DNA of 64,000 nt, taken from contig NZ_CP046120.1 of the NCBI RefSeq assembly GCF_009707465.1, positions 682,001 to 746,000 of the forward strand. Direction: 5' to 3'. The stretch's first letter is position 1; every line of letters starts with the position of its first letter. The stretch comes from Novosphingobium sp. Gsoil 351 (GTDB taxonomy: Bacteria > Pseudomonadota > Alphaproteobacteria > Sphingomonadales > Sphingomonadaceae). Position numbers and translations under genes: made by a program. Below, in pieces: positions 1-9,312 of this stretch. The notes below the pieces were generated by a model. The model was not told the DNA's origin. It was given only the letters and a program-made list of their open reading frames with translations, and did not search any database.

Positions 1-117
1 AAGGGGATCGACGGGGCGCTGGCGGCGCTCGACGCCCGTACCATCGCCTCCGACCGGCGCGCCGAAACGCTGAGCGTTGCCGAGTTCGTCGCGGTCGCGC
101 GGGCCCTGACGCTCTGA
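1..117 (+). CDS. rsmA: 16S rRNA dimethyladenosine transferase, C-terminal fragment
   Basis: The open frame runs in from the left edge and stops with TGA at 115-117, so only the last 38 residues are present. The tail contains a DRRAETLSVAEFVAVAR stretch, which is the usual C-terminal helix of RsmA/KsgA, the enzyme that dimethylates two adjacent adenosines near the 3' end of 16S rRNA. The catalytic Rossmann domain lies outside the window, so the call rests on this tail alone. The next gene starts 3-9 bases after the stop on the same strand and may be co-transcribed. Confidence 0.6.
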   Translation, partial: KGIDGALAALDARTIASDRRAETLSVAEFVAVARALTL

Positions 118-120
118 GCC

Positions 121-891
121 GTGGCGATGGCCGCTGCCCAGCCTGTGACCGGCTACAAGCCAGGCTCCCCCCGCGAACGCGCGGTTTCCGCGTTCCTTTC
201 GGCGGCGATCATCGTCCTCGCGGCGCTGCTGGCGATCTATCAGACCGGCGCGGTCGCCAAATTCGGTAAGGGCGTCAGCCTGACCGCATTCGACGTCGCG
301 TCCACGGGATCGGCGCCAAAAGCCGCGCAGGCCGTCCCCCAGAAGATTGAAAAGGCGAGCAAAACCGACTCTCGCCCCCGTTCGCCGATGCCCAAGCCAA
401 GGATCACGATTCCCAATCCCCAGGCTCCCACCAACGAAGATTTCGGCGTTCCGGGCTTCATCCACCTGACCCGCGCCGAGATGAAGGCGGCCGACATCGG
501 CAACCGCAAGGGCGCCAAATCGGGTACCGCGCTGGCCGAGGGCAACGGCGATAGCGCCGCGCCCGGTTCGGGCGACGGCCCGGGCGGCGCTCGCCTTTAC
601 AACCCCGACTGGTTCCGCGAGCCTACCTCCGCGCAACTCGCCGGCTATTTGCCCAAGCGCAATCCTGGCGAGGGCTGGGGCATGATCGCGTGCCAGACCG
701 CCGAGCGCCACCGGGTGGAGAATTGCGAGATCCTGGGCGAATCGCCAGGCGGATCGGGCTATGGCCGCGCCGTCCTCGATGCCGCCTGGCAGTTCCAGGT
801 CATCCCGCCGCGGATCAACGCCAGGAGCCAGATCGGCGCCTGGGTCCGCATCAAGATCACGTACAGCGAACGCGGCGCCCGCGCTGGCTAG
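121..891 (+). CDS. TonB C-terminal-like membrane-anchored protein of unknown function
   Basis: About 256 residues. A short cytoplasmic N-terminus is followed by one hydrophobic segment (about residues 22-42), a Pro/Ala/Lys-rich linker (about 60-110), and a folded C-terminal domain with two cysteines in an [23 protein letters not shown] stretch ending in a strand that reads WVRIKITY. This layout (TM anchor, proline-rich spacer, small C-terminal domain) is that of TonB-family energy transducers, but I see no exbB, exbD or receptor gene nearby, so that role is inference. The start is either GTG at 121 or ATG at 127; neither has a clear Shine-Dalgarno. Its TAG stop shares the palindrome CTAG (888-891) with the stop of the convergent malate synthase gene. 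Confidence 0.7.
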   Translation: MAMAAAQPVTGYKPGSPRERAVSAFLSAAIIVLAALLAIYQTGAVAKFGKGVSLTAFDVASTGSAPKAAQAVPQKIEKASKTDSRPRSPMPKPRITIPNPQAPTNEDFGVPGFIHLTRAEMKAADIGNRKGAKSGTALAEGNGDSAAPGSGDGPGGARLYNPDWFREPTSAQLAGYLPKRNPGEGWGMIACQTAERHRVENCEILGESPGGSGYGRAVLDAAWQFQVIPPRINARSQIGAWVRIKITYSERGARAG

Positions 892-3002
892 CCCTGGGCT
901 TTCTTCTTCTGTCGCCAGGCATGAAGCAGCGGTTCGGTGTAGCCGTTGGGTTGTTCGACACCTTTGAAGACCAGCTCGCAAGCGGCTTGAAATGCAACGC
1001 TTTTGCCGAAATCCCGAGACATCGGCTCATAGCTCGGGTCGTCGGCGTTCTGGGCATCGACTTTGGCCGCCATCCGCTGGAGCGCGGCCATCGCCTCGTC
1101 GCCGGTGCATACCCCGTGGAGCAGCCAGTTGGCCATGTGCTGCGAAGAGATCCGCAGCGTCGCGCGGTCTTCCATCAGCCCGATGTCATTGATGTCGGGC
1201 ACCTTCGAGCAGCCGACCCCGGCGTCGATCCAGCGCACGACGTAGCCCAGCAGCCCTTGCGCGTTGTTGTCGAGCTCGTCTCGGATTTCGCTCGGTGACC
1301 AGTTGATGCCATCCGCCAGGGGTATCGCCAGCAGATCGTCTAGCGGCGGAATACCGCGCTGTTCGACCTCGCTCTGGCAACCGAATACATCGACCTGGTG
1401 ATAGTGCAGCGCGTGGAGCGTCGCCGCGGTGGGCGACGGCACCCACGCGGTGTTGGCTCCGGTGCGCGGATGGGCGATCTTTTCGACCAGCATTGCGTGC
1501 ATCCGGTCGGGGGCGGCCCACATCCCCTTGCCGATCTGCGCCTTGCCCGAAAAGCCATGCCGCAAAGCGATGGCGACGTTGCGCTTCTCGTAGGCGTCGA
1601 TCCACTTGGTCTGCTTCATCGCGCCCTTACGGATCATCGCGCCGGCCTGCATCGAGGTGTGCATCTCGTCGCCGGTGCGATCGAGGAAGCCGGTGTTGAC
1701 GAACACCACACGGTCGCGAACCGCGCCGATGCACGCAGCGAGATTGGCCGATGTGCGCCGCTCCTCGTCCATCACCCCGACCTTGACCGTGTGCCGCGAC
1801 AATTCTAGCAGATCCTCGACTGCATCGAATAAGTCGTTCGTAAACGAGCATTCTTCAGGCCCATGCATCTTCGGCTTGACGATGTAGATCGATCCGCACC
1901 GCGAGTTGCGGAAGCAGCCCAGCCCGGCGAGGTCGTGCGCGCCGATCGCGCTGGTCACGACCGCGTCCATGATCCCTTCGGCGATTTCCGAACCATCGGC
2001 GAGATGGATCGCCGGGTTGGTCATCAGATGGCCGACATTGCGCACGAACAGTAGGCTACGCCCCGGCAGCGTGAATGGGCTGCCATCAGTCCTGGTGAAG
2101 TCCCGGTCGGGTTCTAGCGTGCGGGTCTGCTCGACACCACCCTTCGCGAAGCTGGCGGTGAGATCGCCGCGCATCAGCCCGAGCCAGTTGCGGTAGGCGC
2201 GCAGCTTGTCCTCGGCGTCGACCGCGGCAACCGAATCCTCGAGATCGACTATCGTGGTCAGCGCGGATTCCAGAACAATGTCGGCGATCCCGGCGCGGTC
2301 GGTCGCGCCCACCGGGTGGCTCGGATCGATCACGACTTCAATGTGCAAGCCATTGTTGGCGAACAGCAAACTGTTCGTGCTCCGCCCCAGAAACTGCTTC
2401 GGATCACACATCCGCTGCAAGTCGCCGCCATCCCACGTGGCCCAATCGCCGTCCCCTTCCAGCGGGATCGCCAGATCGAGGAACGCCCGCCCCGCCGCTA
2501 CCACCGCGGCGCCGCGCGCGGCGTCGTAGCCCTTGCCTTGCGCCGCCGGGGCGTCGGGCAGCGCGTCGGTTCCATACCAAGCGTCGTAGAGGCTGCCCCA
2601 GCGCGCGTTGGCGGCGTTAAGCGCGAAGCGTTCGTTGAGCGAAGGCACCACCAGTTGCGGCCCTGCCAGCACTGCAATCTCGGGGTCCACGTTCTGGGTG
2701 CCGATGACGAAGTCGCCTGGCTCGGGAACTAGGTAGCCGATCTGCTCGAGGAACACCTGGTAGGCCGCCGGATCGTGCGGTTTGCCCTGGCGGTCGCGAT
2801 GCCAACCGTCGATCTGCGTCTGGATGGTATCGCGCTTGGCCAGCAATGCGCGATTGCGCGGCGCGAACCGACCGCAAAGGTCTGCAAAGCCTTGCCAGAA
2901 CTTCGCCCGATCGCGCCCGAGCGGGGCCAAGACCTCGTTTTCGATGAAAGCGGCAAGCCGCGTATCGACCTGCATTCCGGCGCGTTCGACAGTCTCGTTC
3001 AT
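888..3002 (-). CDS. glcB: malate synthase G
   Basis: Condenses glyoxylate with acetyl-CoA to give malate, the second step of the glyoxylate shunt. The protein is 704 residues, close to the usual 720 of the monomeric G isoform. Visible family motifs are [11 protein letters not shown] near residue 252, the Arg-bearing [13 protein letters not shown] near 409, [13 protein letters not shown] near 438 and the [11 protein letters not shown] stretch near 491, which hold the Mg2+ and glyoxylate ligands of the family. ATG at 3002 was chosen because a GAGGTGG Shine-Dalgarno lies just upstream; the open frame extends 29 codons further but without family similarity. No isocitrate lyase gene lies in the window. 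It is convergent with the preceding gene and overlaps it by 4 bases. Confidence 0.97.
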   Translation of the reverse strand: MNETVERAGMQVDTRLAAFIENEVLAPLGRDRAKFWQGFADLCGRFAPRNRALLAKRDTIQTQIDGWHRDRQGKPHDPAAYQVFLEQIGYLVPEPGDFVIGTQNVDPEIAVLAGPQLVVPSLNERFALNAANARWGSLYDAWYGTDALPDAPAAQGKGYDAARGAAVVAAGRAFLDLAIPLEGDGDWATWDGGDLQRMCDPKQFLGRSTNSLLFANNGLHIEVVIDPSHPVGATDRAGIADIVLESALTTIVDLEDSVAAVDAEDKLRAYRNWLGLMRGDLTASFAKGGVEQTRTLEPDRDFTRTDGSPFTLPGRSLLFVRNVGHLMTNPAIHLADGSEIAEGIMDAVVTSAIGAHDLAGLGCFRNSRCGSIYIVKPKMHGPEECSFTNDLFDAVEDLLELSRHTVKVGVMDEERRTSANLAACIGAVRDRVVFVNTGFLDRTGDEMHTSMQAGAMIRKGAMKQTKWIDAYEKRNVAIALRHGFSGKAQIGKGMWAAPDRMHAMLVEKIAHPRTGANTAWVPSPTAATLHALHYHQVDVFGCQSEVEQRGIPPLDDLLAIPLADGINWSPSEIRDELDNNAQGLLGYVVRWIDAGVGCSKVPDINDIGLMEDRATLRISSQHMANWLLHGVCTGDEAMAALQRMAAKVDAQNADDPSYEPMSRDFGKSVAFQAACELVFKGVEQPNGYTEPLLHAWRQKKKAQG

Positions 3003-3138
3003 ACCACCTCGCCTATCCGCGACGCCGCGTGGGCGGACGGCGGACTTGTCTGTGCTGCCCTGGGGAGGAACGCCGCGCCTATGGCCCAAGCCCGCGCGGT
3101 TGGCAACGCCGCGGAGGTTGGGCTAGAGCCGGTTGCAG

Positions 3139-4344
3139 ATGCAACAGCTTTCCCCCACCGAGGCCGCGCTGGTCGCCGCCATCGACCCCGCGCCGATGCC
3201 CGCCCAGGTCGAGGCGTGGAGCGCGATCAACAGTGGCACGCGCAATCTGGCCGGGCTGAAGAAGCAGGCCGAAGCCCTGGCGGAGGCGTTTTCCAGCCTG
3301 CCCGGAAGCCTAGAGCTGGTCGATCCCACCCCGGTCGAAGCGGTCGATGCCAGCGGATCGGTCCAACCTCTCGCCCACGGCCGCCACCTGGTGCTTCGGG
3401 TCCGCCCGCAGGCGGACCGGCGTATCCTCTTGACCGGTCATATGGACACCGTCTTCGCCGCCGATCACGCGTTCCAGACGCAACGCTGGATCGACCCGGA
3501 AACCCTGAACGGCCCTGGCGTAGCGGACATGAAGGGTGGGCTGGCCGTGATCCTCGCCGCGCTGACCGCCTTCGAACGCAGCCCGGCGGCCGCCGGGCTA
3601 GGCTACGACGTGCTGATCAATTCGGACGAGGAGACCGGCTCGCTCTCCTCCGCCTCACTGATTGCCCTGCTCGCGCAAGGCAAGGCCGCGGCGCTGACGT
3701 ACGAGCCGTCCGCTCTGCCAGATGGCACGCTGGCGGGCGCGCGCGGCGGCAGCGGCAACTTCTCGGCGGTGGTGACGGGGCGTTCGGCTCACGCCGGGCG
3801 TAATCCGGGGTGGGGCCGGAACGCCATCGTGGCGGCGGCCGATCTCGCGCTGCGGCTCAAGGCGATGGAAAGCGCCAGCCTCTCGATCAACCCCGCGCGG
3901 ATCGAAGGCGGGAGCGCGAACAACGTCGTGCCCGACCACGCCATCGTCCGCTTCAACATCCGCCCGCGCGAGACCGTGGACGCCGAGCGGTTCGACCACG
4001 CGATTTACGGCGTCTGCCGCGAAGTCGAACTCGAACACGAGGTCGGCGTGCGCCTTCACGGCGGGATCACCCGGCCGCCCAAGCCGCTGACCCGCGAAGC
4101 CGAGAGCCTGTTCGAACTCGTCCGTGACTGCGCCGCGGCGCTGGGCCAGAGCATCGCCTGGCAGACGTCGGGCGGGGTTTGCGACGGCAACAACATCGCC
4201 GCATGCGGGGTGCCGGTGGTCGATACGATGGGGGTGCGCGGCGGGGCGATCCATTCGGACGAGGAGTACCTGATCGTGCCCTCGCTGACCGAGCGCGCGG
4301 CCATATCGGTCGCCGTTTTACACCGTCTCGCGGGAGGAGAATGA
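3139..4344 (+). CDS. M20-family (carboxypeptidase G2-like) metallohydrolase of the AST operon
   Basis: A 401-residue zinc hydrolase. The M20 metal and catalytic residues are all present: GHMDTVF (His ligand, Asp), GPGVADMKGG (bridging Asp), DEET (catalytic and ligand Glu), YEPS, the dimerisation-domain SAHAGRNPGWG with its His, and a C-terminal GAIHSDEEY with the last His ligand. The order and spacing resemble carboxypeptidase G2, which cleaves N-acyl-glutamates. The gene overlaps astA by ATGA, so it is translationally coupled to the arginine succinyltransferase pathway. I infer that it may hydrolyse N2-succinylglutamate in place of AstE. ATG 3139 is used; an in-frame TTG at 3133 lies closer to a GGAGG at about 3113-3117 and is a credible alternative. 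Confidence 0.85.
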   Translation: MQQLSPTEAALVAAIDPAPMPAQVEAWSAINSGTRNLAGLKKQAEALAEAFSSLPGSLELVDPTPVEAVDASGSVQPLAHGRHLVLRVRPQADRRILLTGHMDTVFAADHAFQTQRWIDPETLNGPGVADMKGGLAVILAALTAFERSPAAAGLGYDVLINSDEETGSLSSASLIALLAQGKAAALTYEPSALPDGTLAGARGGSGNFSAVVTGRSAHAGRNPGWGRNAIVAAADLALRLKAMESASLSINPARIEGGSANNVVPDHAIVRFNIRPRETVDAERFDHAIYGVCREVELEHEVGVRLHGGITRPPKPLTREAESLFELVRDCAAALGQSIAWQTSGGVCDGNNIAACGVPVVDTMGVRGGAIHSDEEYLIVPSLTERAAISVAVLHRLAGGE

Positions 4345-5357
4345 CCGTGCCCTTCCGCATCCGCGCCGCGAGAACCGCCGACCTCCAGCCGCTCTACGAG
4401 ATGGCCAAGCTGACCGGGGGCGGCTTCACAAACCTTCCCCCCGATCGCAAGGCGCTGACCGCCAAGCTCGCCCGCTCGGCCGACGCCTATGCTCGAAGTG
4501 ACCATAAGTTCTGTGATGAACTCTTTGTAATCGTTCTAGAAAATGCCGAAACCGTCGAAGTCCGAGGTACCGCCCAGATGTTCACCCGGGTGGGCGAGGC
4601 GGCGCCGTTCTACAGCTATCGCATGGCCACCCTGACCCAGCACTCGAAGGAACTGAACCGAACCTTCCGTGCGGAAATGCTCAATTTGGTGACCGATCTC
4701 GAGGGATCGAGCGAAGTCGGCGGGCTGTTTCTTCACCCCTCAGAGCGTGCTGGCGGGCTCGGCCTGCTGCTGGCGCGCAGCCGCTATCTATTCATCGCCA
4801 TGCACCGCGCGCGGTTTGGTGACCGCATTCTGGCGGAACTGCGCGGGGTGATCGACGAGCGTGGCGGATCGCCGTTCTGGGACGGGGTTGCCGGGCGGTT
4901 CTTCGGGATGAGCTTCCAGGAGGCCGACTATTTCAACGCGATCAACGGCGGCCAGTTCATCGCCGACCTGATGCCCAAGCACCCGGTCTACATCGCGATG
5001 CTGCCGGAAACTGCGCGCTCGGCGATCGGGCTGCCCCACCCGTCGGGCCGGGCGGCGATGCGCATGCTCGAGGCCGAGGGGTTCGCCTACGAAGGCTACG
5101 TCGACATCTTCGATGGCGGCCCGACGATGACCGCCCGCACCGACAAGGTCGAGAGCATCGCCAACGCAAGATCCGGCACGCTTGCCGATGTCGGCGATGC
5201 GACGGCCAAGGGCCTAGTCGCGACGGGTCACTTGGCCGAGTTCCGGTGCTGCTTCGGCCGGATCGCCGAGCACGACGGGGCGGTAACGCTCGACCCGGAG
5301 AGCGCCGCCACGCTCGGCGTCGCGCCGGGCGACACCGTCTGGTGGATCGCGCGGTGA
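4341..5357 (+). CDS. astA: arginine N-succinyltransferase
   Basis: Transfers succinyl from succinyl-CoA to the alpha-amino group of L-arginine, the first step of the ammonia-producing AST arginine catabolic pathway. 338 residues, matching the usual length of about 340. The GNAT-like fold is recognisable from the RIRAARTADLQPLYEMA start, TGGGFTNLPP, and the central SEVGGLFLHPSERAGG / GLGLLLARSRYLF acyl-CoA-binding stretch. The start at 4341 has a strong GGGAGGAG ribosome site and overlaps the upstream hydrolase stop as ATGA. astB follows after 4 bases. astC and astD are not in the window. Confidence 0.97.
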   Translation: MTVPFRIRAARTADLQPLYEMAKLTGGGFTNLPPDRKALTAKLARSADAYARSDHKFCDELFVIVLENAETVEVRGTAQMFTRVGEAAPFYSYRMATLTQHSKELNRTFRAEMLNLVTDLEGSSEVGGLFLHPSERAGGLGLLLARSRYLFIAMHRARFGDRILAELRGVIDERGGSPFWDGVAGRFFGMSFQEADYFNAINGGQFIADLMPKHPVYIAMLPETARSAIGLPHPSGRAAMRMLEAEGFAYEGYVDIFDGGPTMTARTDKVESIANARSGTLADVGDATAKGLVATGHLAEFRCCFGRIAEHDGAVTLDPESAATLGVAPGDTVWWIAR

Positions 5358-5361
5358 CGTC

Positions 5362-6609
5362 ATGACGCTAACCGAGATCAACTTCGACGGGATCGTCGGA
5401 CCAAGCCACAACTATGCCGGGCTGAGTCTGGGCAATCTGGCCGCCACCGCCAATGCCGGCACGCTGTCGCACCCGCGCGCGGCGGCACTCCAGGGACTGG
5501 AGAAGATGCGCGCCAACCGGGCGCTGGGGCTCGAGCAGGGTTTCCTTCTACCCCTGCCCCGCCCCAAAGCGTCGTTTCTGGAGGCGCTCGGTCAGCCGGA
5601 CGAGCCGGCTCTGAAGGCCACGGCGTGGTCGGCGTCGGCGATGTGGACCGCCAACGCCGCGACGGTCTCCCCCGCGCCTGATACGGCAGACCGGCGCTGC
5701 CACTTCACCGCGGCCAACCTGGCGACGATGGCGCACCGCTCGATCGAGTGGCCCGATACCGCGCGCCAGCTCCGCCTTGCCTTCGCCGATCCGCGCCATT
5801 TCGCGCATCACGACGCGATCCCCGCGTGTTACGGCGACGAGGGCGCAGCCAATCATATGCGCATGGCCGCAAGCCACACGGCCCCGGGGATCGAGATCTT
5901 CGTCTACGGGCGCAGCGGAGGCGCCTTTCCCGCGCGCCAGCATGAGCAGGCCAGCCGGGCGGTTGCCCGGCTTCACGCGCTGCCCGTGGACCGTGTCCTC
6001 TTCGCCGAACAGGATCCCGCCGCCATCGCCGCGGGCGCATTTCACAACGATGTCGTCGCGGTCGCCAACGAACGGGTGCTGTTCGCGCACGAACAAGCAT
6101 TTGCCGATCCCGCAACACTGTTCGCGCAAATCCGCGAGCGGTTGCCCGAGGCGGAAATCGTGATCGTGCCCGCCGCGGCGGTCACCCTGGCCGAGGCGGT
6201 GGCGAGTTATCTGTTCAATGCCCAGCTCGTCACCCTGCCGGGCGACGGAGGCATGGCGCTGATCGTCCCGCTCGAAGCCTGGAGTGCGCCGAAAGTGCGC
6301 ATCTGGCTTGAGGCCATGCTGGCGGGCAACGGCCCGATCCGCCAGGTCATCCCGGTCGATGTCCGCCAGTCGATGGCTAACGGCGGCGGCCCGGCGTGCC
6401 TGCGGCTGCGCGTCGTCGCCGATCCCGCGACGGTCGATCCGCGCTTCCTGCTGAGCGACGCGAATGCCGCGACGATCGCCGCGGTCGTCGCGCGGCATTG
6501 GCCCGAACAGATCGATCCAACCGATCTGGGGAACGGTGCGCTGGCCAGCGATGTTGTCAGGGCACGCGGGAAGTTATTGGAAGCGCTTGATTTGGATGAA
6601 CTAATTTGA
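5362..6609 (+). CDS. astB: N-succinylarginine dihydrolase
   Basis: Second AST enzyme: it converts N2-succinylarginine to N2-succinylornithine with release of CO2 and two ammonia. 415 residues, slightly shorter than the 440-450 typical of enterobacterial AstB. It starts with the family hallmark NFDGIVGPSHNYAGLS (glycine-rich amidinotransferase fold) and carries FHNDVVAVAN with the catalytic His, QSMANGGGPACLRLRV with the catalytic Cys near the C-terminus, and VDVRQSM. It directly follows astA and ends the operon; a 114-base gap with no terminator hairpin I can see precedes the next gene. Confidence 0.97.
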   Translation: MTLTEINFDGIVGPSHNYAGLSLGNLAATANAGTLSHPRAAALQGLEKMRANRALGLEQGFLLPLPRPKASFLEALGQPDEPALKATAWSASAMWTANAATVSPAPDTADRRCHFTAANLATMAHRSIEWPDTARQLRLAFADPRHFAHHDAIPACYGDEGAANHMRMAASHTAPGIEIFVYGRSGGAFPARQHEQASRAVARLHALPVDRVLFAEQDPAAIAAGAFHNDVVAVANERVLFAHEQAFADPATLFAQIRERLPEAEIVIVPAAAVTLAEAVASYLFNAQLVTLPGDGGMALIVPLEAWSAPKVRIWLEAMLAGNGPIRQVIPVDVRQSMANGGGPACLRLRVVADPATVDPRFLLSDANAATIAAVVARHWPEQIDPTDLGNGALASDVVRARGKLLEALDLDELI

Positions 6610-6723
6610 TCTCCGTAAGCGTCGGTCCAATTGACAACCGGTCGCCGGGTTAACCATCGCCTTGCGCGGCGCGGCTGAACTGGCATGATGGTTGCGAAGC
6701 CAAGAGTTAACGCTGAGGTACGC

Positions 6724-6963
6724 ATGCTCACCAAGATCGGCCGCTTGTTCCAGATCAAGACGCGCTTCGAGGCGTTCCTCATCATTTACGCGCTAGCGCT
6801 GGGTGCGGTGCAGCGCGGCAGCGTCTATCTGACACAGTATCCAGGGTTCGGCGGCAAGCTGCTGTTCCTAGCCTGCACTGGCGCGGTGTTCATGGCCGGG
6901 GCCAAGATGCTCGACTGCCTCAAGCACGAAAAACGCCTCGCCGCCGCCGGTACCGCCGAATAG
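6724..6963 (+). CDS. small two-TM conserved membrane protein
   Basis: 79 residues. Two hydrophobic segments (about residues 15-33 and 41-60) are joined by a short YLTQYPGFGG loop, with a charged C-terminal tail. I do not recognise a function; similar short proteins are common in alphaproteobacteria. ATG 6724 is preferred over an in-frame ATG at 6685 because GAGG at 6715-6718 is 5 bases upstream. It lies 13 bases before the ABC transporter ATPase gene and is probably co-transcribed with it. Upstream, TTAACCAT at 6650-6657 and TTAACG at 6707-6712 look like half-sites of the cell-cycle regulator CtrA, but this is only a pattern match. Confidence 0.65.
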   Translation: MLTKIGRLFQIKTRFEAFLIIYALALGAVQRGSVYLTQYPGFGGKLLFLACTGAVFMAGAKMLDCLKHEKRLAAAGTAE

Positions 6964-6976
6964 CGAAAGGCCCGCG

Positions 6977-7738
6977 ATGGGCCCCGAAATTCGCTTCGAA
7001 AACGTCACCCGCCGCTTTGGCTCGGTAACCGCGGTGGATGCGGTCGATCTCACAATCGCGCCGGGCAGTTTCGTCGCGCTGGTCGGCGAATCGGGATCGG
7101 GCAAGTCGACCCTGTTGCGCGCAATCAACCGGCTCGACGAGGGTGCGGCGCGCGCCGGGCGGGTTTTCATTGGCGGCGACGATACCGGCGCCGCCCCGCT
7201 GACCGCGCTGCGGCGCCGGATCGGTTATGTTTTCCAGTCGATCGGCCTGTTCCCGCACATGACCGCGGCCGCGAATGTCGCGGTTGGACGCCGCGCGCGC
7301 GGCGAGGATTTGAGCGCCGCTGAAATCGCCGCATTGCTCGATCAGGTCGGGCTATCCACCGATTTCGCCAGCCGAATGCCGCGCGAGCTATCGGGCGGTC
7401 AGGCACAACGCGTCGGCATCGCCCGCGCGCTGGCGATCGAACCCGAAATCCTGCTGCTCGACGAGCCGTTTGCTGCGCTCGATCCGGTCACCCGCGACGC
7501 ACTGGGCAAGACCGTGCGCGCGCTCCACGAAACGCGAGGGCTCACCTCGATCCTCGTCACCCACGACATGGCCGAGGCGATGTTGCTGGCTGATCGGGTG
7601 ATCGTGCTCGCCGCGGGCGGGATCGTGGCAGATGCCACCCCCGCCGACCTGGCCTCAGGACGGGGCGGAGCAGTCGCCGAGGCGCTGGTCGCGGTTCCGC
7701 GCGAGCAGGCCCGGCGGATCGCCGAGCTGGGCGAATGA
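6977..7738 (+). CDS. osmoprotectant/betaine-type ABC transporter, ATP-binding protein
   Basis: 253 residues, a complete ABC ATPase: Walker A GESGSGKST (about 37-45), Q-loop FQSIGLFPHM, signature LSGGQAQR, Walker B ILLLDEPFAALD and H-loop THDMAEA. The Walker A neighbourhood and the D-loop resemble the OpuCA/ProV group, which energises uptake of quaternary amine osmolytes. It lacks the C-terminal CBS domains that many OpuA/OpuC ATPases use for ionic-strength sensing; the protein ends soon after the ATPase core. The stop overlaps the start of the permease/binding-protein fusion as ATGA, so the two are a coupled pair. Confidence 0.9.
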   Translation: MGPEIRFENVTRRFGSVTAVDAVDLTIAPGSFVALVGESGSGKSTLLRAINRLDEGAARAGRVFIGGDDTGAAPLTALRRRIGYVFQSIGLFPHMTAAANVAVGRRARGEDLSAAEIAALLDQVGLSTDFASRMPRELSGGQAQRVGIARALAIEPEILLLDEPFAALDPVTRDALGKTVRALHETRGLTSILVTHDMAEAMLLADRVIVLAAGGIVADATPADLASGRGGAVAEALVAVPREQARRIAELGE

Positions 7739-9273
7739 GCCGGTTCGGGACCACGCTATGGGGACTGCGCGACGAGTTGGCCGCGCACCTCGTGCTCTCG
7801 TTCGCCGCGCTGGCGCTGGGTATCGCAATCGCGCTGCCGCTGATCGTCGCGGCGGCGCGCAACCCCCATGCCGCGCGCGTCGCGCTGGGGCTGGCGAGTC
7901 TGGTCCAGACCATGCCTGCGCTGGCACTGCTGGCGCTGTTCTATCCACTGCTGCTCTCCCTGTCGGTCTTGGTCGGCGGCGGCATCCCGGCGCTCGGCTT
8001 CCTCCCCGCGCTGCTGGCGTTGGCGCTCTATGCGGTGCTGCCGATCCTCCACAACGGCGTCGCCGCCCTGCGTGGGCTCGATCCGGCGGTGCGCGAGGCG
8101 GCGGATGCGATGGGGCTGACGCCGGGGCAGAAATTGCGCTGGATCGAGGCTCCGCTGGTCGCACCTCTGGTGCTGGCGGGCATACGCACCGCCGCGGTGT
8201 GGACCGTCGGCGCTGGGCCCCTGGCGACTACCGTGGGAGCGACCAGCCTGGGCAACCCGATCTTCGCCGGACTCCAGACCCAGGACTGGGTGCTGGTGTT
8301 GGCCGGGTGCGCTGCCGCGGCGGGGCTGGCGCTGGCGACCGACGGGGTGCTGGTGCTGGTCGAAAGGGGTGTCGCCCAGCGCCGCCCCGCCCTCGCCTGG
8401 CTAGGTCTCGCGCTGGTCGCGCTGGCGCTCGGCTGGGCGCTGGTTCCGGCGCGCGCCGAGCAGCGTCCCACCCTGGTCGTCGGCGCCAAGAACTTCTCCG
8501 AACAGTACATCCTCGCGCGCCTGATCGGAACGCGGTTGGATGAGGCCGGGTTCGCGGTCAGCTATCGCGAGGGCCTCGGTTCGGCGGTGGTGTTCAAGGC
8601 GCTGGAGAGCGGGGACATCGACGTCTACGTCGATTACGCCGGAACGTTGTGGACCAGCGAGCTGAGGCGCACCGACTCCCCTGCCCCCGAGGCGATGCGG
8701 GCCGGACTGGCAGCCTATCTGACCAAGCCCGGCGGGGCGCGGCTGCTGGGGACGCTGGGGTTCGAGAACGCCTATGCGTTCGCGATGAAGCCCGATGTCG
8801 CCAAGGCGCGCGGCATCGCTTCTCTGCAGGACCTAGTCCGCGCTGCGCCCGATCTGACGCTCGGCACCGACCTCGAGTTCCTCGACCGCCCCGAATGGCG
8901 CGCGGTCGAAAGCGCCTACCTGCTGCGATTCCGCCAGAGCAAGCGTTACAGCCCGACCTTCATGTACCGCGCACTGGCGAGCGACGACGCCGACGTCATC
9001 ACCGCGTTCAGCTCCGACGGACGGATCGCCGCCGATGGCCTGACCGTGCTGAGCGACCCCTCTCGCGCCATTCCCAACTACGATGCGCTGCTGCTCGTCT
9101 CGGGCAAGTGTGCCGCCGACCCGCGCTGCTTCGCCGCCTTGCGCCCGCTGATCGGCCGCATCCCGGTGGCGGCGATGCGCGAGGCGAATTACCGGGTCGA
9201 TCGGGACGACGCGAAGCAAACCCCCGAATCTGCCGCAAGCTGGCTCGCGACAACGCTGGGACTGGCGCGCTGA
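7735..9273 (+). CDS. osmoprotectant-type ABC transporter permease fused to substrate-binding protein
   Basis: 512 residues in two parts. Residues about 1-215 form a multi-TM inner-membrane permease domain with the EAA-type loop VREAADAMGLTPGQKLRWIE. After a last TM (about 222-240) residues 250-510 form a periplasmic OpuAC-like binding domain that begins VVGAKNFSEQYILARLIG, the usual first strand and helix of glycine betaine/choline binding proteins, and includes DIDVYVDYAGTLW. Such permease-binding fusions are known in the OpuC/EgtU family. One gene therefore supplies two of the three transporter parts, and the ATPase is the overlapping upstream gene. The substrate cannot be told from sequence: betaine, choline or ergothioneine-like compounds are possible. 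Confidence 0.9.
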   Translation: MSRFGTTLWGLRDELAAHLVLSFAALALGIAIALPLIVAAARNPHAARVALGLASLVQTMPALALLALFYPLLLSLSVLVGGGIPALGFLPALLALALYAVLPILHNGVAALRGLDPAVREAADAMGLTPGQKLRWIEAPLVAPLVLAGIRTAAVWTVGAGPLATTVGATSLGNPIFAGLQTQDWVLVLAGCAAAAGLALATDGVLVLVERGVAQRRPALAWLGLALVALALGWALVPARAEQRPTLVVGAKNFSEQYILARLIGTRLDEAGFAVSYREGLGSAVVFKALESGDIDVYVDYAGTLWTSELRRTDSPAPEAMRAGLAAYLTKPGGARLLGTLGFENAYAFAMKPDVAKARGIASLQDLVRAAPDLTLGTDLEFLDRPEWRAVESAYLLRFRQSKRYSPTFMYRALASDDADVITAFSSDGRIAADGLTVLSDPSRAIPNYDALLLVSGKCAADPRCFAALRPLIGRIPVAAMREANYRVDRDDAKQTPESAASWLATTLGLAR

Positions 9274-9312
9274 GGCAAAAGGTTGCATCCTGAGACGGAA
9301 CGGGAGGGAACC

